NCBI GenBank assembly: GCA_029204225.1
Contig: CM055101.1
Coordinates: 40,436,961-40,500,960, forward strand
Length of the DNA: 64,000 bases
Reading direction: 5' to 3'
Source of the DNA: Diphasiastrum complanatum
Lineage: Eukaryota; Streptophyta; Lycopodiopsida; Lycopodiales; Lycopodiaceae
Numbering within the stretch: position 1 is the first letter of the stretch; every line of letters begins with the position of its first letter. Both the position numbers and the translations under genes were made by a program. The notes under the pieces were generated by a model, which worked only from the letters and a program-made list of their open reading frames with translations, ran no database searches and was not told where the DNA came from. This document shows, one piece after another, positions 46,141-58,528 of this stretch.

Positions 46141-47164
46141 ACTCGGCCTCATCCAAGTTGAATTTTTGATCTTCAAAAAATGTGACATCTCTACTCCACT
46201 TCCGCTTTATTGACCTGCAGAATTCCGCCAACACCCTCCCCCCCTCCCCCAAGGCATTTATATGTCATCTCTTTCAAACCCTTACATTAATGTTTAGAAT
46301 GGTGTTTCCAATGGCAGCCTATGGACGACACTGGGTCCTGTAAAGTTGTTTCGCCTATAGGATTATGTTGTCGCAGTGTAGAATTCTATTTTTTGTAAGC
46401 AGAGATTTCTTCTTTCCTTCCAAAATTGAGTAAGATGAGAGAAAAGGGGAATTCTATTTAAATTTACCGCCTCCATCCCCGCCACAATCCCCTGAAGATG
46501 CATCCATTCCATCTAGCCCTTGTGGTCAATATCTGCCCCCCTCGCAGCAAGATGATCAACCATCAGGTGATTCTGAACTAGACCAATCTCAAACTTGTGC
46601 AAATTCTCAAGTTAAGCTGGGCAACGAGTGTCCATCTCATTTGCGTCAAAATATACCAATAATTGAAAGAAGCGTGAAGCTCAAAAATCCGGTTTCACAG
46701 ACAAACATAAAGCAGGAAAGCCCACATTCACAAAGGGACACGCCGATGGGGAGTGGGCGGATTTTACACAAGATAAGCTTTTGTTCTTATAGGTTAAAGA
46801 GATTTTGTTTTCTCAGGTTATTGTTTTCTTTGTTTTAAGCTTGATTTGATTTTACAACAATATGATATATCCCTATTTTCACCACAGCTAAAATCTCAAA
46901 GTCGAAACTCTATCATGCCAAGGAGCAACACCGGTCAACTGAAAGCAATTGATTTTGAACGTTGTGCCACGCATAGCACAGCCTGCCAGGTATACATTGA
47001 ATAGGCAGGGTGACTGAGGTCGGTTGTACACAAACGTCATTGGTTGTTCACTGGGCAAAATCCAAGGTTGTTGGTGACCGAGCCTTGCATGAGCCTTATT
47101 ATTATTATTAGGTCCCTGGTCCTCTGATGTTTTTGTGATTTGCATCAAGCTAGACCTAAACTAC
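46141..47164. other. No clear gene; possible copia linker and LTR remains
   Basis: Around 46465-46750 a plus-strand Pro/Ser/Gln-rich reading (PPSQQDDQPSG) resembles the variable linker after copia integrase. A TAT/ATT microsatellite lies near 47097-47112. Neither supports a firm call. Confidence 0.3.
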
Positions 47165-47545
47165 AGTATCAGAGCCTTGCTTTTCATGCTGTAAATTTAA
47201 ACTCTCACTGGTGATTGGACCTGTATGCTTCAAAGTTCGAGGACCTCATATCCATACAGACTCTTTGCCATCTTGCAAACCTCAAAGTTCTAATTCCAGA
47301 GTCCTGCTCCTGGATGTCAAAAGCCTGAAAACTTTTCGTAATATGGTACATTTATTTCAAATACTTCTCACATATGCTCTCACAGGTTTCAGTGTTGTTT
47401 TGCGTTTTGGTAGTTGTCAATTTGGTGCGAGGTGCAAGTTTATTCATCAAGCTCCCCAATAGAATTAGCGTAGTAATAGATTTGGCTCTGGTGCACAAAA
47501 ACAGGGAGTGGATAATTTGTTCGCTATCCTTTCTGAATATAATAC
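47165..47545 (+). pseudogene. Possible copia gag piece with CCCH finger
   Basis: GTATCAGAGCC at 47166-47176 looks like a primer site with its first bases lost. At 47385-47460 the plus strand encodes RFGSCQFGARCKFIH, a CCCH-type finger. A following frame (RFGSGAQKQGVDNLFAILSE) runs to 47545, where element E inserted. I suggest a gag with a CCCH finger; confidence is modest. Confidence 0.4.
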
Positions 47546-47797
47546 AGTTAAGAAACATAGTTTAAACACCCGACCGGATCAATCACCACAGCACAACGTC
47601 AAGTGCAACAAGACAAGACAATAGAATTGCTCTCCACAAACTGTATATTCAACTGATAATTAAGTACAAAGATAAGTTGCTTAAAAGCACTCAAAGGGCT
47701 CGTAAAAGAAAGATGGTCTGATAACTCTAGAACTAAGCACACGTGGTGCCGTCGAAATAAGAAAGCACTGTATAAGTCGATCATTGCTATTTTAACT
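47546..47797 (-). repeat. 3' LTR of E
   Basis: AGTTAAGAAACATAG to CTATTTTAACT; about 95 percent identical by eye to 52456-52707. Confidence 0.93.
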
Positions 47798-47808
47798 CTC
47801 TCTCTCAA
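47798..47808 (-). other. Polypurine tract of E
   Basis: On the minus strand GAGAGAGAG directly precedes the LTR. Confidence 0.75.
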
Positions 47809-47879
47809 CGATCAACGTCTCTCTTTATTTTAGATATTACTCTATTCATGGAACATATCTCCATGATAGTATTACAAGT

Positions 47880-48255
47880 AAAGGCTTTTTACATAACCAG
47901 ATCTAAGCCAAGTTTGGCTCTAAAAGTCTCAAACTTTTCTTTACTTAAAGCTTTCGTAAATAATTCAACAACTTGTAATAACGTAGAACAATGTACAATA
48001 CTTATATCTTCAGATTGTAACTTCTCAGGCACAAAGTGATATTTTACCTCAATATGTTTTGTCCTTGCGTGAAAGATAGGATTCTTAGCCAATTGTATTC
48101 CACTTTGACTGTCACAAAAAATAACAGTAGGATTTGCCTACTTCATGCCAATCTCACATAACAACTTATGTAGCCAAACAGCTTCCTGGGTAGCAGAACT
48201 AAACGCTTTATATTCGGCTTCTGTAGAAGAAATAGAAAAATGACTCTTTCTTTTG
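47880..48255 (-). pseudogene. RNase H C-terminal part of E
   Basis: Minus strand: SKRKSHFSISSTEAEYKAFS, AVWLHKLLCEIG, a stop near 48138, SQSGIQLAKNPIFHARTKHI and FTKALSKEKFETFRAKLGLD. This completes the RNase H interrupted by insert H (48256-50502). Confidence 0.85.
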
Positions 48256-50502
48256 AAAGTTGAAATGGATATGAAAAAGATTTGACACCTAGATTTTCCT
48301 TTTCACTTGACTAGTTCTCTCAACACTTGAGATTCTTGAACAAAAGATGGGTTTTGTTTCAAATACATGAAAATCAAACTTAATCACTTCTTTTGGACTC
48401 ACTCTTGACCCAAATAATCTCACACTTGAGATTTAGAATGAATTTGATTTGATTTGACAACAAACTATACCACCAATTTTTCACAAAGCTTAAAAATTTA
48501 GACAACTAGAGATTCACAAAGATCTCAACCATGCATGAATACTCAAATATGGACTCCTCCTCATTCTAGACATCCAATGGGATCAAAAATTGACCCTCAC
48601 ACTCTCACAAAGAAAGTTGAATAGAACTAATTTGAGTTTCATACATTCTATGTCAATTTTTGCTCAACAAATTGAATTCAATCACTCCTATTGGATTCCA
48701 CCAATTACTCTACTTTTTAAGACTTGGAATGAAATTCAAAATCAAAAGTTGTGATTTTTCTCACTAAGATATTGTGCTTCAAAGAGATAATGCCACTTAG
48801 AAAGATTTGATCACCTAGGAAAAGACAAATTCTTCACCAATAACAACACATAATGAGCTTCTAGATCTTGCCCTCTACAAAGGAAGGAACTCTTAGAAAA
48901 TTGGATCTCTCTCTACACATTTGTCATAGACACCTTAATGACTCTTTTCAAACCTTACAATCACTCAAACAAATTGAGTAGGTTGAACAATGTGACTTGG
49001 ATCTCAATCTCTTTTCTAGAACTCTCAATTGAAGCCAATCTATATCAAATTCTACAAAAGATTTGCATAGATGCTCTATATGCACTAGAAACTCTCAAAG
49101 GTTTACTTGGAGGACAGATCCAAAGATGTTTTCTATCAAATTGATGCTTCTAAACTTGGCCCTATCACTCTTGAACAAATCTAGAGTGATGGTACAATGG
49201 ATTTCAACCTCTCACCTTGCATATCACTCCTTAATCTATGATTTTTAGCAAAATCTCTCTCAACTTCAACATGTACTCAAAAAATCAGAGATGATCAATT
49301 AATGCACCTATTTCAAGCTTCAAATTTAATTTCTTGGCTGATCTAATCCAAGAACTAATCAAGGGATTAGATTCTCTATAGAAAATGCTTGATTTTGCAC
49401 CAAAAATCTCTCAAATTGGGTGTGTGAGCCAAATTGTACAAATTTTTTAATTTTTCTCAGCCAAAACCGGAGCTGTACGGCCTCACACGTGTGAAAAGGG
49501 TTCCTACAGCCCACAACAAGTTCTGGTCCAAAAATTTTGAGAATATCTATCAAATCCAACTCACTACCCAAACTTTGACTAGTTTCCAAAAAACTGCTAA
49601 TTCTGGCTTTGATTTGGATTAACCCTATCAATTTCAACAAAAACTCTTGTACTTGGCTCTGATACCATGTGAAAAAAAAGTACAAAAATGACCAAGAATG
49701 GATCCTAATCTGATCCTCAAGAGCGATTGGTTGTCAGATTACTTGATCTATCAATCTACTTTAGATTAAGATTAATCTAGATCAATTCTAGACACAAAAT
49801 TCTAACAAGAACAATCATTAATTGAAGGTAAGTGTACTTTCTGGTTTCACACGTGTGAAACACTGTCTGAGTACGGACTCCAACCTGAAAATCAAGTACA
49901 CATTGATAGAACCTCAAAACAATCAAAACCAATGTAGACAAATGGAGAAAATCACTCAAAATTGCTTCCAAAACCAAGATTGGTGTCTCACAATGATTAT
50001 GGCCAAATGTGGGTCTATATATACAATAAGTGGGAGCTCGTGGTATTGATCATCCCTCTGATCCCACATGTGTGAAGGTGCTTTGTCATATGATGATTCA
50101 TCATGCAAAACTGACACTTGGACAAAACCTTCTATTTTGAGCACTTTTGGTCCATTTTCCTTCTATATGGAGATCTATTTCAAAATCTTCTAGAAGTCAA
50201 AATTTGTCTACTTCAACTTATTCCACACATGTGAGCTGTCCTCTACACATGGGATGTGACACCTAACCAAAGGATGTGGCTCATGCAATCAATAGATTGA
50301 TGCCATGTGTCATATGTCTAGAAAACTAGTTTTTGGCTTTTTTAGCCACTAGAACTTGAATTAAATCATATGTACAACCTATATGATTATGGTACATGAC
50401 AAGTAAACTATTTTCACACGTGAGAACTGGCTCCACACATGTGTAATCATCCTATATACAAGATTTTTGGCCTCTACCAAGCTTATTTTTGCATTTTTCA
50501 CA
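48256..50502 (-). mobile_element. Insert H: LTR plus leader of a copia-like element
   Basis: Splits the RNase H of E. Its LTR (49668-50502, 835 bp) has ends TGTGAAAAA...TTTTTCACA. A primer site (49655-49667, GGCTCTGATACCA on the plus strand) lies inside it. The remaining 48256-49654 is leader-like and non-coding; no gag or second LTR is present, so H is truncated. The LTR is similar in size and end sequence to those of B and F. CACACGTGTG occurs at 49484-49493 and 49848-49857. Confidence 0.8.
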
Positions 50503-50945
50503 AAAAACAACCGCTACCAAAATTGAAGGCATAACCTGTTGTTGACTTTCTATCATCTATACTTCCTGCCCAATCAAAGTCAACATAACCCTGCAACTTA
50601 GGTAAAACACTTTGTCTTTTGTAGATTAGGCCAAGGTTAGGTGTACTTTTCACATACCTCAAAATCCTTTTTGCAGCTTTCCAATGGTCCATAGTGGGTG
50701 ATGACATGAATTGGCTAATCAAACTTACATCATAGCAGATATCAAGACGTGTAGTCGTAAGATATATCAAATTTCCGACTAGCTGACGAAATAGAGTAGT
50801 GTCAACATGTGCACTATCATCAATACAAGATAATTTATTACCAGCTTCGCAAGGGGTGATGAAAGGTTTGCACTCTGTCATGTGAAATCTCTCCAATATC
50901 TCGCCCACATACTTGTTTTGACATAACATGATATCACTGCCAGTT
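50503..50945 (-). pseudogene. RT C-terminal / RNase H start of E
   Basis: Minus strand: QNKYVGEILERFHMTECKPF, LVGNLIYLTTTRLDICYDVS, MDHWKAAKRILRYVKSTPNL and GYVDFDWAGSIDDRKSTTGY. It is in the same frame as the RT upstream, separated by one TAA near 50952. It ends at GSGCF where H is inserted. Confidence 0.88.
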
Positions 50946-50953
50946 TGCCATAC

Positions 50954-51742
50954 TTATACACCCAAGCAATAGTGCATAAGATCTAAATCTGTCATCTCAA
51001 ACTGCTTGCATAAGTTGGCTTTGATAGAACAAGTGAGATTTTCATCATTGCCCGTGACAATGATATCATCAACGTAAAGTACAATCAAGGCAATGCTATC
51101 ATCATTTATAAGAGCATAAAGGTTTGGATCTAAATTTGTTCTTACAAACCCATGAGAAAGAAAATAATTGTCAATGCGTCCATACCATGTGTGTGGCGCT
51201 TGCTTAAGGCCATAAAGTGCTTTGTGTAGTTTACATACCTTCTGTTCTTGCCCTTTTGCCATGAAGCCATGTGGTTGGACCATGTAAACTTCTTCCTCTA
51301 AGTCACCATTTAAAAATGTGGACTTCACATCCATTTGATGGATCTTCCACCCAAAATGAGATGCTAAGGCAATGATAAGACGTAGCGTAGTCCACTTAGC
51401 CACTGGAGCAAATGTCTCTTCATAGTCAATTCCTTTGCTTTGCTCATAACCCTTCACTACTAGCCGTGCCTTATGCTTTGCTATCGTGCCATCTGCATGA
51501 AACTTTGTTCTAAACACCCATTTGTTGTCAATGGGTTTCTTTCCAAGTATTAGATCAACCAACTCCCATGTATCATGCCTGTGGATGGATTCTGTCTCCT
51601 CTTCCATTGCCCTTTGCCACTCTTTGTGATCTTTTGCCTCATCAAAGGTTGATGGCTCTCGACACTTCAAAATGTCACTCATTGGGGCATACTTCACATG
51701 ATAACGATCGGGAGACTTCCTTTCCCGCGTTGATCTTCTCAC
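50954..51742 (-). pseudogene. Copia reverse transcriptase of E
   Basis: 263-codon frame with the full RVT_2 core: KEWQRAMEEETESIHRHDTW, KARLVVKGYEQSKGIDYEET, HQMDVKSTFLNGDLEEEVYM (first catalytic Asp), LHKALYGLKQAPHTWY and VLYVDDIIVTGN (YVDD). The catalytic residues are intact. This is the only copia RT with a complete core in the window. A TAA follows at about 50952. Upstream it keeps only the last residues of the integrase linker (RRSTRERKSPDRYH). Confidence 0.92.
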
Positions 51743-52442
51743 TTCTCCTTGTGTGCTAGATCCTTTTTGTGTGACTCAAGATCGGACGACTCTCCACGCT
51801 TCTGCGCGTCAATCAAGAGCCTTTGAAGCACCAGGCACTTCGGGCCGCTAACAGGCTAGCTAAGCTGGGCACGCGCGAGGTCTCACGGCCTCTCCTCCTC
51901 TTCTCTCTTTATGATGGATCTTCCACCAAGCTATGGTGGCTGCTATCATGGATCTGATCCATGCTCTCTTGTCTTTCCACGGTTGTCCGCGGCCTGCTCC
52001 GAGTTGACTCGCCCTACCACGATGCCCTGCTTTGTGCCTTTATAGCTCCAAAAATGGTGTTCATCAGAGAGAAAACTAAGGTTTCTCAACTATAAACCCT
52101 AGCTGTCTTTTTGGCTATCTGATCTTCTTGAGAATTAATCTGAGCAGCTCCCTATCTCTCTGAGGTTGCCCTACAGCAGGCAATATTCTGCTCCAAACCA
52201 CTCTTCAAACGGTGTTCGATGGGATTCAAACCAATCACACATGCCAAGCAACCCTTCTGAAGATTTTCCAGCTTCACTTTTTGCTTGCCCTCTGATTCAG
52301 CTGACAATCCCCTGCCTTTGAATCTTTTTATAGTTTTGAGCTATTCCACGAATCTCCACAGACTCAGTTTTGTGCTTCCTAGCCAACAAACCGTCGTGAA
52401 TTTGCAGCCTTCTGTTCTTGTCCAATGATTCAAGCCACCAAA
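51743..52442 (-). other. Leader of E
   Basis: Non-coding region between primer site and RT. In general character (CCCTAGCTG near 52090, GC-richer upstream part) it resembles the leader of element I at 62504-63388. Confidence 0.55.
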
Positions 52443-52455
52443 GGCTCTGATACCA
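52443..52455 (-). other. Primer-binding site of E
   Basis: TGGTATCAGAGCC on the minus strand, immediately inside the 5' LTR. Confidence 0.92.
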
Positions 52456-52707
52456 AGTTAAGAAACACAGTTTAAACACCCAACCGAATCAATCACCACA
52501 GCACAATGTCAAGTGCAACAAGACAAGACAACAGAATTGCTCTCCACAAACTGTATATTCAACTGATAAGTAAGTACAAAGATAAGTTGCTTAAAAGCAC
52601 TCAAATGGCTCATAAAAGAAAGATGGCCCGATAACTCTAGAACTAAGCACACGTGGTGCCGTTGAAATAAGAAAGTCCTGTATAAGTTGATCATTGCTAT
52701 TTTAACT
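52456..52707 (-). repeat. 5' LTR of E
   Basis: AGTTAAGAAACACAG to CTATTTTAACT, 252 bp, followed by the duplication AATAC. Confidence 0.93.
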
Positions 52708-53008
52708 AATACTCTCGCGGGGCAGTAGCAAGCGCATCCTCCAGCCAATAATCACAAGTAAATCAAGTTCTTAGAAGATTCTTATACATTTTCCAACATT
52801 GCTATATGGATATTGGTTTATCACAGTAACAACCAATAAATTTCGTAGAACGCGTTCGTTTTAGTTAATGCATTGATTGTAGTTCTGACTGGTGGTTTTT
52901 GTCTTTTCATTGTGGAGGTGTGATGGTGAGGTGCGGGATGTAGGTGCGTTGGCTCTCTGTGGGCAGGATAGGCAGCTCATTGTTAGTCAACTCGACTAAT
53001 GATTAAAT

Positions 53009-53484
53009 AGTTAAAATTTTGTTAGGATCTAGTGCAGTATGCAGATCACATCACACAATCACCATAGCCACTCCTCACAAGCTCTCAAAGATGGCACAAC
53101 AAAAGTTAAGTCTATTATGAAGAAACACTATACATATAGCAAAGCCCCAAACTGCATGGGCTCAACAAGTGTCACTAAACTGGCCTACCACCTGCCAAAC
53201 TAGAGTTAGGCCCAATATGGCCACATATACTGACAAACCCAAGACATGCCCCTGAGTATAGCATAATGAACTCAAAACCACTGTACAGGCTAACTTCTTC
53301 CTACGTGTGGCTACCCAGCTAACCCAAGTAGCCGTCTACAGGATCAGTGCCTGATCAATATATCCTAATGAGCCACGTCCCAATCACAACCATATACAGT
53401 AAACCAAATAGACTGTACAATAATTACATCATCACATTTAGAGCTTACATGAAATGTATATCAGATTAACTCTGATTTCTAACT
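53009..53484 (-). repeat. 3' LTR of I
   Basis: Starts AGTTAAAATTTTG, ends TTTCTAACT on the plus strand; about 96 percent identical by eye to 63401-63876. Confidence 0.9.
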
Positions 53485-56400
53485 CTCTCCCTTAAGCTCA
53501 AATGTGATAAGAGTGAAAATCAATAATTTGTAGCAATCTCTGGAGTGTCCAAAAGATGTTATTCATGTCCTGCTACTCTGTACTTGACTCACACTCAAGC
53601 ACACCAACAAACCACCAGGTTTGACTCACAAAGTATCATGCGACCACAATGCTCATACAGAGAGTCTACCACACTCTCGACCAGTTGACTCGTCCCCAAT
53701 CCGACTTGAACACAAGTGGACCACACGAGCGACATGGCTCAAACTGAGGAAATCCCACTGCCACCATGAGATTTACATCCTCCATCTAGCTAGGCTGACA
53801 TTCTATCAGACACTTACAAGCACAAACCTGTAAAGCTGACATAAATGAGCAACTGAGGCTCAACCTGAGGAAATCTTACTGCCACCATAAGATTGCACCC
53901 TCACCAAATAGACAACTAGTAGACAATGACAAGTCAATGAGCATAAAATGACTACTCTGTTTTACTGTAGCAAATGCACAACAACATACAACTCCGACTC
54001 ATATCTGGACTCTAGTGACAAGGCAACATGCAAGACCACACACACTCATGCAAACCAACATGAATGATAAAGCGTCAAATACATGACCAAGGCCTGCCCA
54101 TAAATGGTATCCTGTCGTACCAACACATGTGCCACCTGTAGATCCGCTACTACACCACTGGTCACCAAATCAGGTCCTCAACCATGTCCTGCACCTGTAA
54201 CCAAGATGCTCTCACGTCCAAGCATATCACATAGATTTCCTCATACATCATCCAAGATCAACCATCTCGAACCAATGAGCACTCCAAGCCTCATCCCTTA
54301 ACAAAGCTATGCTCCAAGTCGTTTTGCCCTGACATCTTGTCCAATAAGCCCTGAAAGCTGATTCCCATCCATTACCCATGCTCCAAGCACAAGAGTCTAC
54401 CAAGGACTCAATAAATGAATGTACACAAACCTCACCATAGGCTATACCTGAGTAGCTCGCCCACCTCCCAGAGATACTGATGATGATCTGTCTGTCCTAC
54501 ATCCCATGTAGGTTCAACTTTCCATGCTTGACGTTGCCAACTCTGATTTGACCAGTACATAGGCCTCCCACCAAGGAGCCTATCTCACCAACATTGTATT
54601 TATCATAGCATCCAAGCCAAAGCAAATGCAAACTAGATCCACTATCATGATGAATAACTCACCCACGATCCATAGCATATCAGGTAGGATAGCTCCAGAA
54701 CCCTATACCCTGTACCATCTGATCACCAAGTATCCATTACCCGCTGATAGCTCTCCAAGACTCTGTCCACCTGTAGTGCAACTAGACTCCAACTTGATCT
54801 AACCAAAAGCTACATCATGCTTACCAAATAATGATGGATACACACAACATGTGATGCCAACCTCGAGATCACTGTGTATATAACCATGCAGCTCACCTGA
54901 TTACTTGCCAAAGTATCAACTGTCACTCCTTAAGCAACATCTCCATCTCTGCTGGCTCACAACCATGGACATGCTGGATCCACATCACCCCGTAATGCTC
55001 TCCATGCCCTTAGGATATGTACCACCACAGCTACACTCCATGCCACCTATCTCCAAGTAGGCATGACCCGTCCCTAGGTCACCACATGATGCACCAGCTG
55101 AAGAACATCGTCCATACATCAAATGACATATCATATCTGAGCAACTTTAGCATCTCTCTGAGTGCCACCCCAATGGACTCGTCATCCACATACTATGCTC
55201 ACCTGATATCTCCGATCCTGGTCACCATCCTGCTAGACAAGCCAAACTCCAAAGCATTACCTGCTCCACCTGGCTCCTAGCATCTGCTCGCTCTCCCTAG
55301 CTATGTGCCACCCGACACCATGCCACCGCAAGCATATCCCTCAGTCTCCGCTCACGGGATCCCGAGACTACTGTCTCCCTGATCATATTGAGGTATATGG
55401 CTCTGAGTGTCTCCCTCTAGGCTTATCCCTGATCTCACCACTTGAGAATCTGCACCATGGAAATTCCAACACTGTGCTAAGCCTAGACTCCTGCAAATAC
55501 AGCCAAATGCAGAAAATCTATAGATAGCTTATCCACACCTGTGATGGTAGATGTCCCCCCATCGATGCCAATGTCCAAAGCTGGCCCCCTACTGTAATGC
55601 CAACCTGTACTCCCAAATGAGCACAACATGAAGTCCTCGCCATCAGTGTCTCCTCTGGTAGATCGCTAGCAAAACACCCATCATAGTGTTTGCCCTTCGA
55701 TCACACCCCGTGCAATCTGCATCAGCTCTCCTCTGGCTCTCAAAGCTTCACGCTTTGCCCATTTGTGTTTGCAGTGTTTTGATTTTTTCACGAATCCCAC
55801 TTGTAAGTCATGTCCATGCTAATGACTCAGGTCCAATATGAAATAGCTGACCCCTAATGATTATCCCATGTCATCCTGTAGTGCTATCCCTACCAGGTAT
55901 TCCAATGCCATCCCTGATCATAAAGATCTGAGCATCTACCCTGTAGTGCCCACTTGTATTCTCCCAAGCTAGCTCCAAGCTACTCCTGTGAATGGTTCCA
56001 AACCACTCCCTGAGAATACACTGAGATGTGAACTCCAAAGCCACCATCAAGTCCCTCACATGACTGTGCATGCCAATATCCCTCCAAGTGAACCTGTGAG
56101 ATCTTCCATGCCCCAAACCAAATGATCTACACCTTGTCATCATTGAAATCTGCATCTCTGATGCAATACTGATATGGCAAATTGACTTGACTTATCCAAA
56201 CTGGCAGTTGAAGTGTATCTCCTCGATGACAACCTGATACACTGCTCCACAACTACAATGGCTCAAAATTGACTTATCGACTGCAAAACTGCAAAATCAT
56301 CACACTCACCACTCACGAAGAGTATCCAAAGTGTGATTATCGACCCGTTCTTCATCCTCTGTGTGTCCCACACATAGCTCGTCCAATGCAAGTCCGCTAT

Positions 56401-57397
56401 CTTGCCCAATGGCTTTCAACTAGCACCACCTCGCACTTCCATCACCTATGACTGCCAAAATGTGTGAACCTCCAAGCTAGCCCATATTTTCCTCCGAAAG
56501 AGAAATTTTTAAGCTACAGATGCGTGTGTTAATGCAGCTATCACCTGACTCGACAATGTCACTGCCGATCATACCTGTGAGAGCGTTCCCCCAAAATGCC
56601 ACTTGATGTTGGTTGGTTCGAACCCCAAAAGTTGAACCTGATCACAAGAATTTTTCACCTGTAACCGGCATATCATGCCTACCTCTCACCTGTGATTCCT
56701 TGCCCTCTCAAAATTGTTGCCAATGATGAGTAGTCATGCCGCCAAACTGCACTTCCGTCACCAAAACTAGCTTTCTCCACACAAATCCGCTACCATTCGC
56801 TCCCATACTGCATTTACCGCTTCCAAACACTCTGTTACCCTCTCAGGAGTAAGTAATAATGATTTCGAAGTGATAATGCCTCATTGTACCACCCTGTGGC
56901 AGGTTTTACCAGCCAAAAATTGTCCCGAATTTGGCCCTACGATACCCAAATAGCGAATGTAGCCCATCTCTAGGTCACCCGCACTCCGCTCGAAAGAATG
57001 GTGATGAAAACTCTCCAAAATGTGTTTCTCCTTGCTCTATGATGTTGCTTTGTCCACTAGCTCTGAGCAGCCAGTTTCAGGGGTTATTTTGGCCCAAGGA
57101 TGGCCAAGAAAGGTGCCTTCTAGCTATAGTTAGCCCCAAAACCATTTTGCCTTGCATTTTGAACTGAATCTTCATAATGAAGATTTTTAATGAAGAATAG
57201 CGACTTTAAAAGTTGGGTCATTTTTAGCCTTTTCTTTGAAAGATTTTTAATGAAGTTTCTTCAATATGGCCTTTCAAGACTTTCAAGACCCATTCAACCA
57301 CATCTAATGGTCCTTTTGGATCTTACGGCCCACGATTCTCCCTGAGAACTATATCATAGCCGCGGATCATGATAGGACAAAATTCGATAATAAAAAA
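53485..57397 (-). other. Interior of I, 3' side, no gene
   Basis: About 3.9 kb. 54.6-57.4 kb is the inverted counterpart of about 2.2-4.4 kb. Frames up to 94 codons occur (e.g. 55871-56155 minus), but none is conserved intact in the other copy. Confidence 0.6.
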
Positions 57398-58224
57398 TGT
57401 TGAATTCACACGTGTGGATTGGTCCACTACATGTACTTGTGATCTCCTAAGGTGTGTAGATGCACCAAGATCAAGACTAGATTGAGATTCAAGAACTATC
57501 TTTGATTCTATGGCAAAAACACACTACTACATGCATTCAATCACTTCCAACTCTCACTCACATGTGTGGGAAGTGTTCCAAAAGTATTCTAAGTAAAAAC
57601 AAGCTGCTCTCCTCGGGTAGAGAGAGAAAAACCATCATGAGCTCTCGGGCAGAGAGAGAAAGCTAGAAATTCAATGACACTCAAAATCCACTCAATCTCA
57701 AAATCAATTAGATCCAAAATGAGGAGTACAATGATACTAGTAGATTCATGAGCTACCACTATGCTTAACTATGATTGGATCACACTTTGCCACCTCTTAA
57801 TCCTATTGGACCATTGATCCATGCACCTCTAAATTCTATTGGACTATATTCAAGCACATCTCAAATTCCTATTGGACCACACATGGTTCCACCTCTAAAA
57901 CCTATTGGACCTCTTAAACTTCATCAAACAAAAGCATTACACTTGTCTGCACTCTAATTGGAACAAGTTTGGCCTCCTACTCTATTTTGGCTCAATAGTG
58001 GCATTACAAGTGGAAATGGATAATTTGCCATCTATGCCAAATTTGACCCTATTAACATCCTACACCTAAATGCTTGACTATGAAATTCTATGGGACCCCT
58101 ATATCAAACATTTTGATTTACTTTACAATTCTCCACACGTGGGAACATCCTCCACACATGTGAGATTCACTTACAAACTTCTATCATAAAAAATACCAAG
58201 CTAGATTTTTGCCAATTTCTCACA
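57398..58224 (-). repeat. 3' LTR of F
   Basis: TGTTGAATTC to TTTCTCACA on the plus strand. Contains CACACGTGTG at 57407-57416 and related CACACATGTG further on. It is followed inward by the polypurine tract GAGGAGGAG (minus strand). Confidence 0.92.
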
Positions 58225-58336
58225 CTCCTCCTCAAAAAATAGCTTGGAAAGGTACTAGATCACTTGAGAAGTTTGTAAATCTTTTTGAGTGGATCCTTTG
58301 GTATGCATAAGAAGTGAAGATCAGCCAAGGGATCCA

Positions 58337-58528
58337 TCATAGCAGCACCCTCACCATATCCATGATAAGATCTCTTTGGTAGAGATCTCTTGCCAATGCC
58401 TTTGAAGAGTGCTCCACCAATATGCCACTATGATCATGGGCTTCCTCCATGCTTGATGATGATCTTTGATTTGAAAGTTTCACTTGCATGATGGATGCAC
58501 CATAAATAGAGAAATCTGAGGCTTCCAA
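58337..58528 (-). pseudogene. RNase H tail remnant of F
   Basis: 64-codon minus frame ending SSKALARDLYQRDLIMDMVR, which aligns with the RNase H tail of C (FTKALGKDLFMKHRTSLGVL). It overlaps the end of the large F frame in another phase. It probably survives because it lies next to the polypurine tract needed for replication. Confidence 0.6.

Larger units (their letters stand above)
47546..52707 (-). mobile_element. LTR element E, copia RT/RNase H only, AGTT...AACT ends
   Basis: 5,162 bp including insert H. Its two LTRs are both exactly 252 bp (47546-47797 and 52456-52707). They start AGTT and end AACT instead of TG...CA. The borders are fixed by a perfect 5-bp duplication AATAC (47541-47545, 52708-52712) and by the primer site and polypurine tract. 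The interior codes for RT and RNase H only; gag, protease and integrase are deleted up to the linker just before RT. Confidence 0.93.

Noticed and set aside
49359..49685. 108-codon minus frame as a gene of H
   Set aside because: It spans the primer-binding site and LTR edge, so it cannot be a conventional gene; leader sequence.
53621..57167. Several 60-94 codon frames inside element I
   Set aside because: Stops fall at different places in the copy at 1.9-4.4 kb; no domains.
57392..57397. Treating the A-run around F as a proven target duplication
   Set aside because: Homopolymer A on both sides is compatible with a duplication but cannot prove one; F is defined by its LTRs instead.
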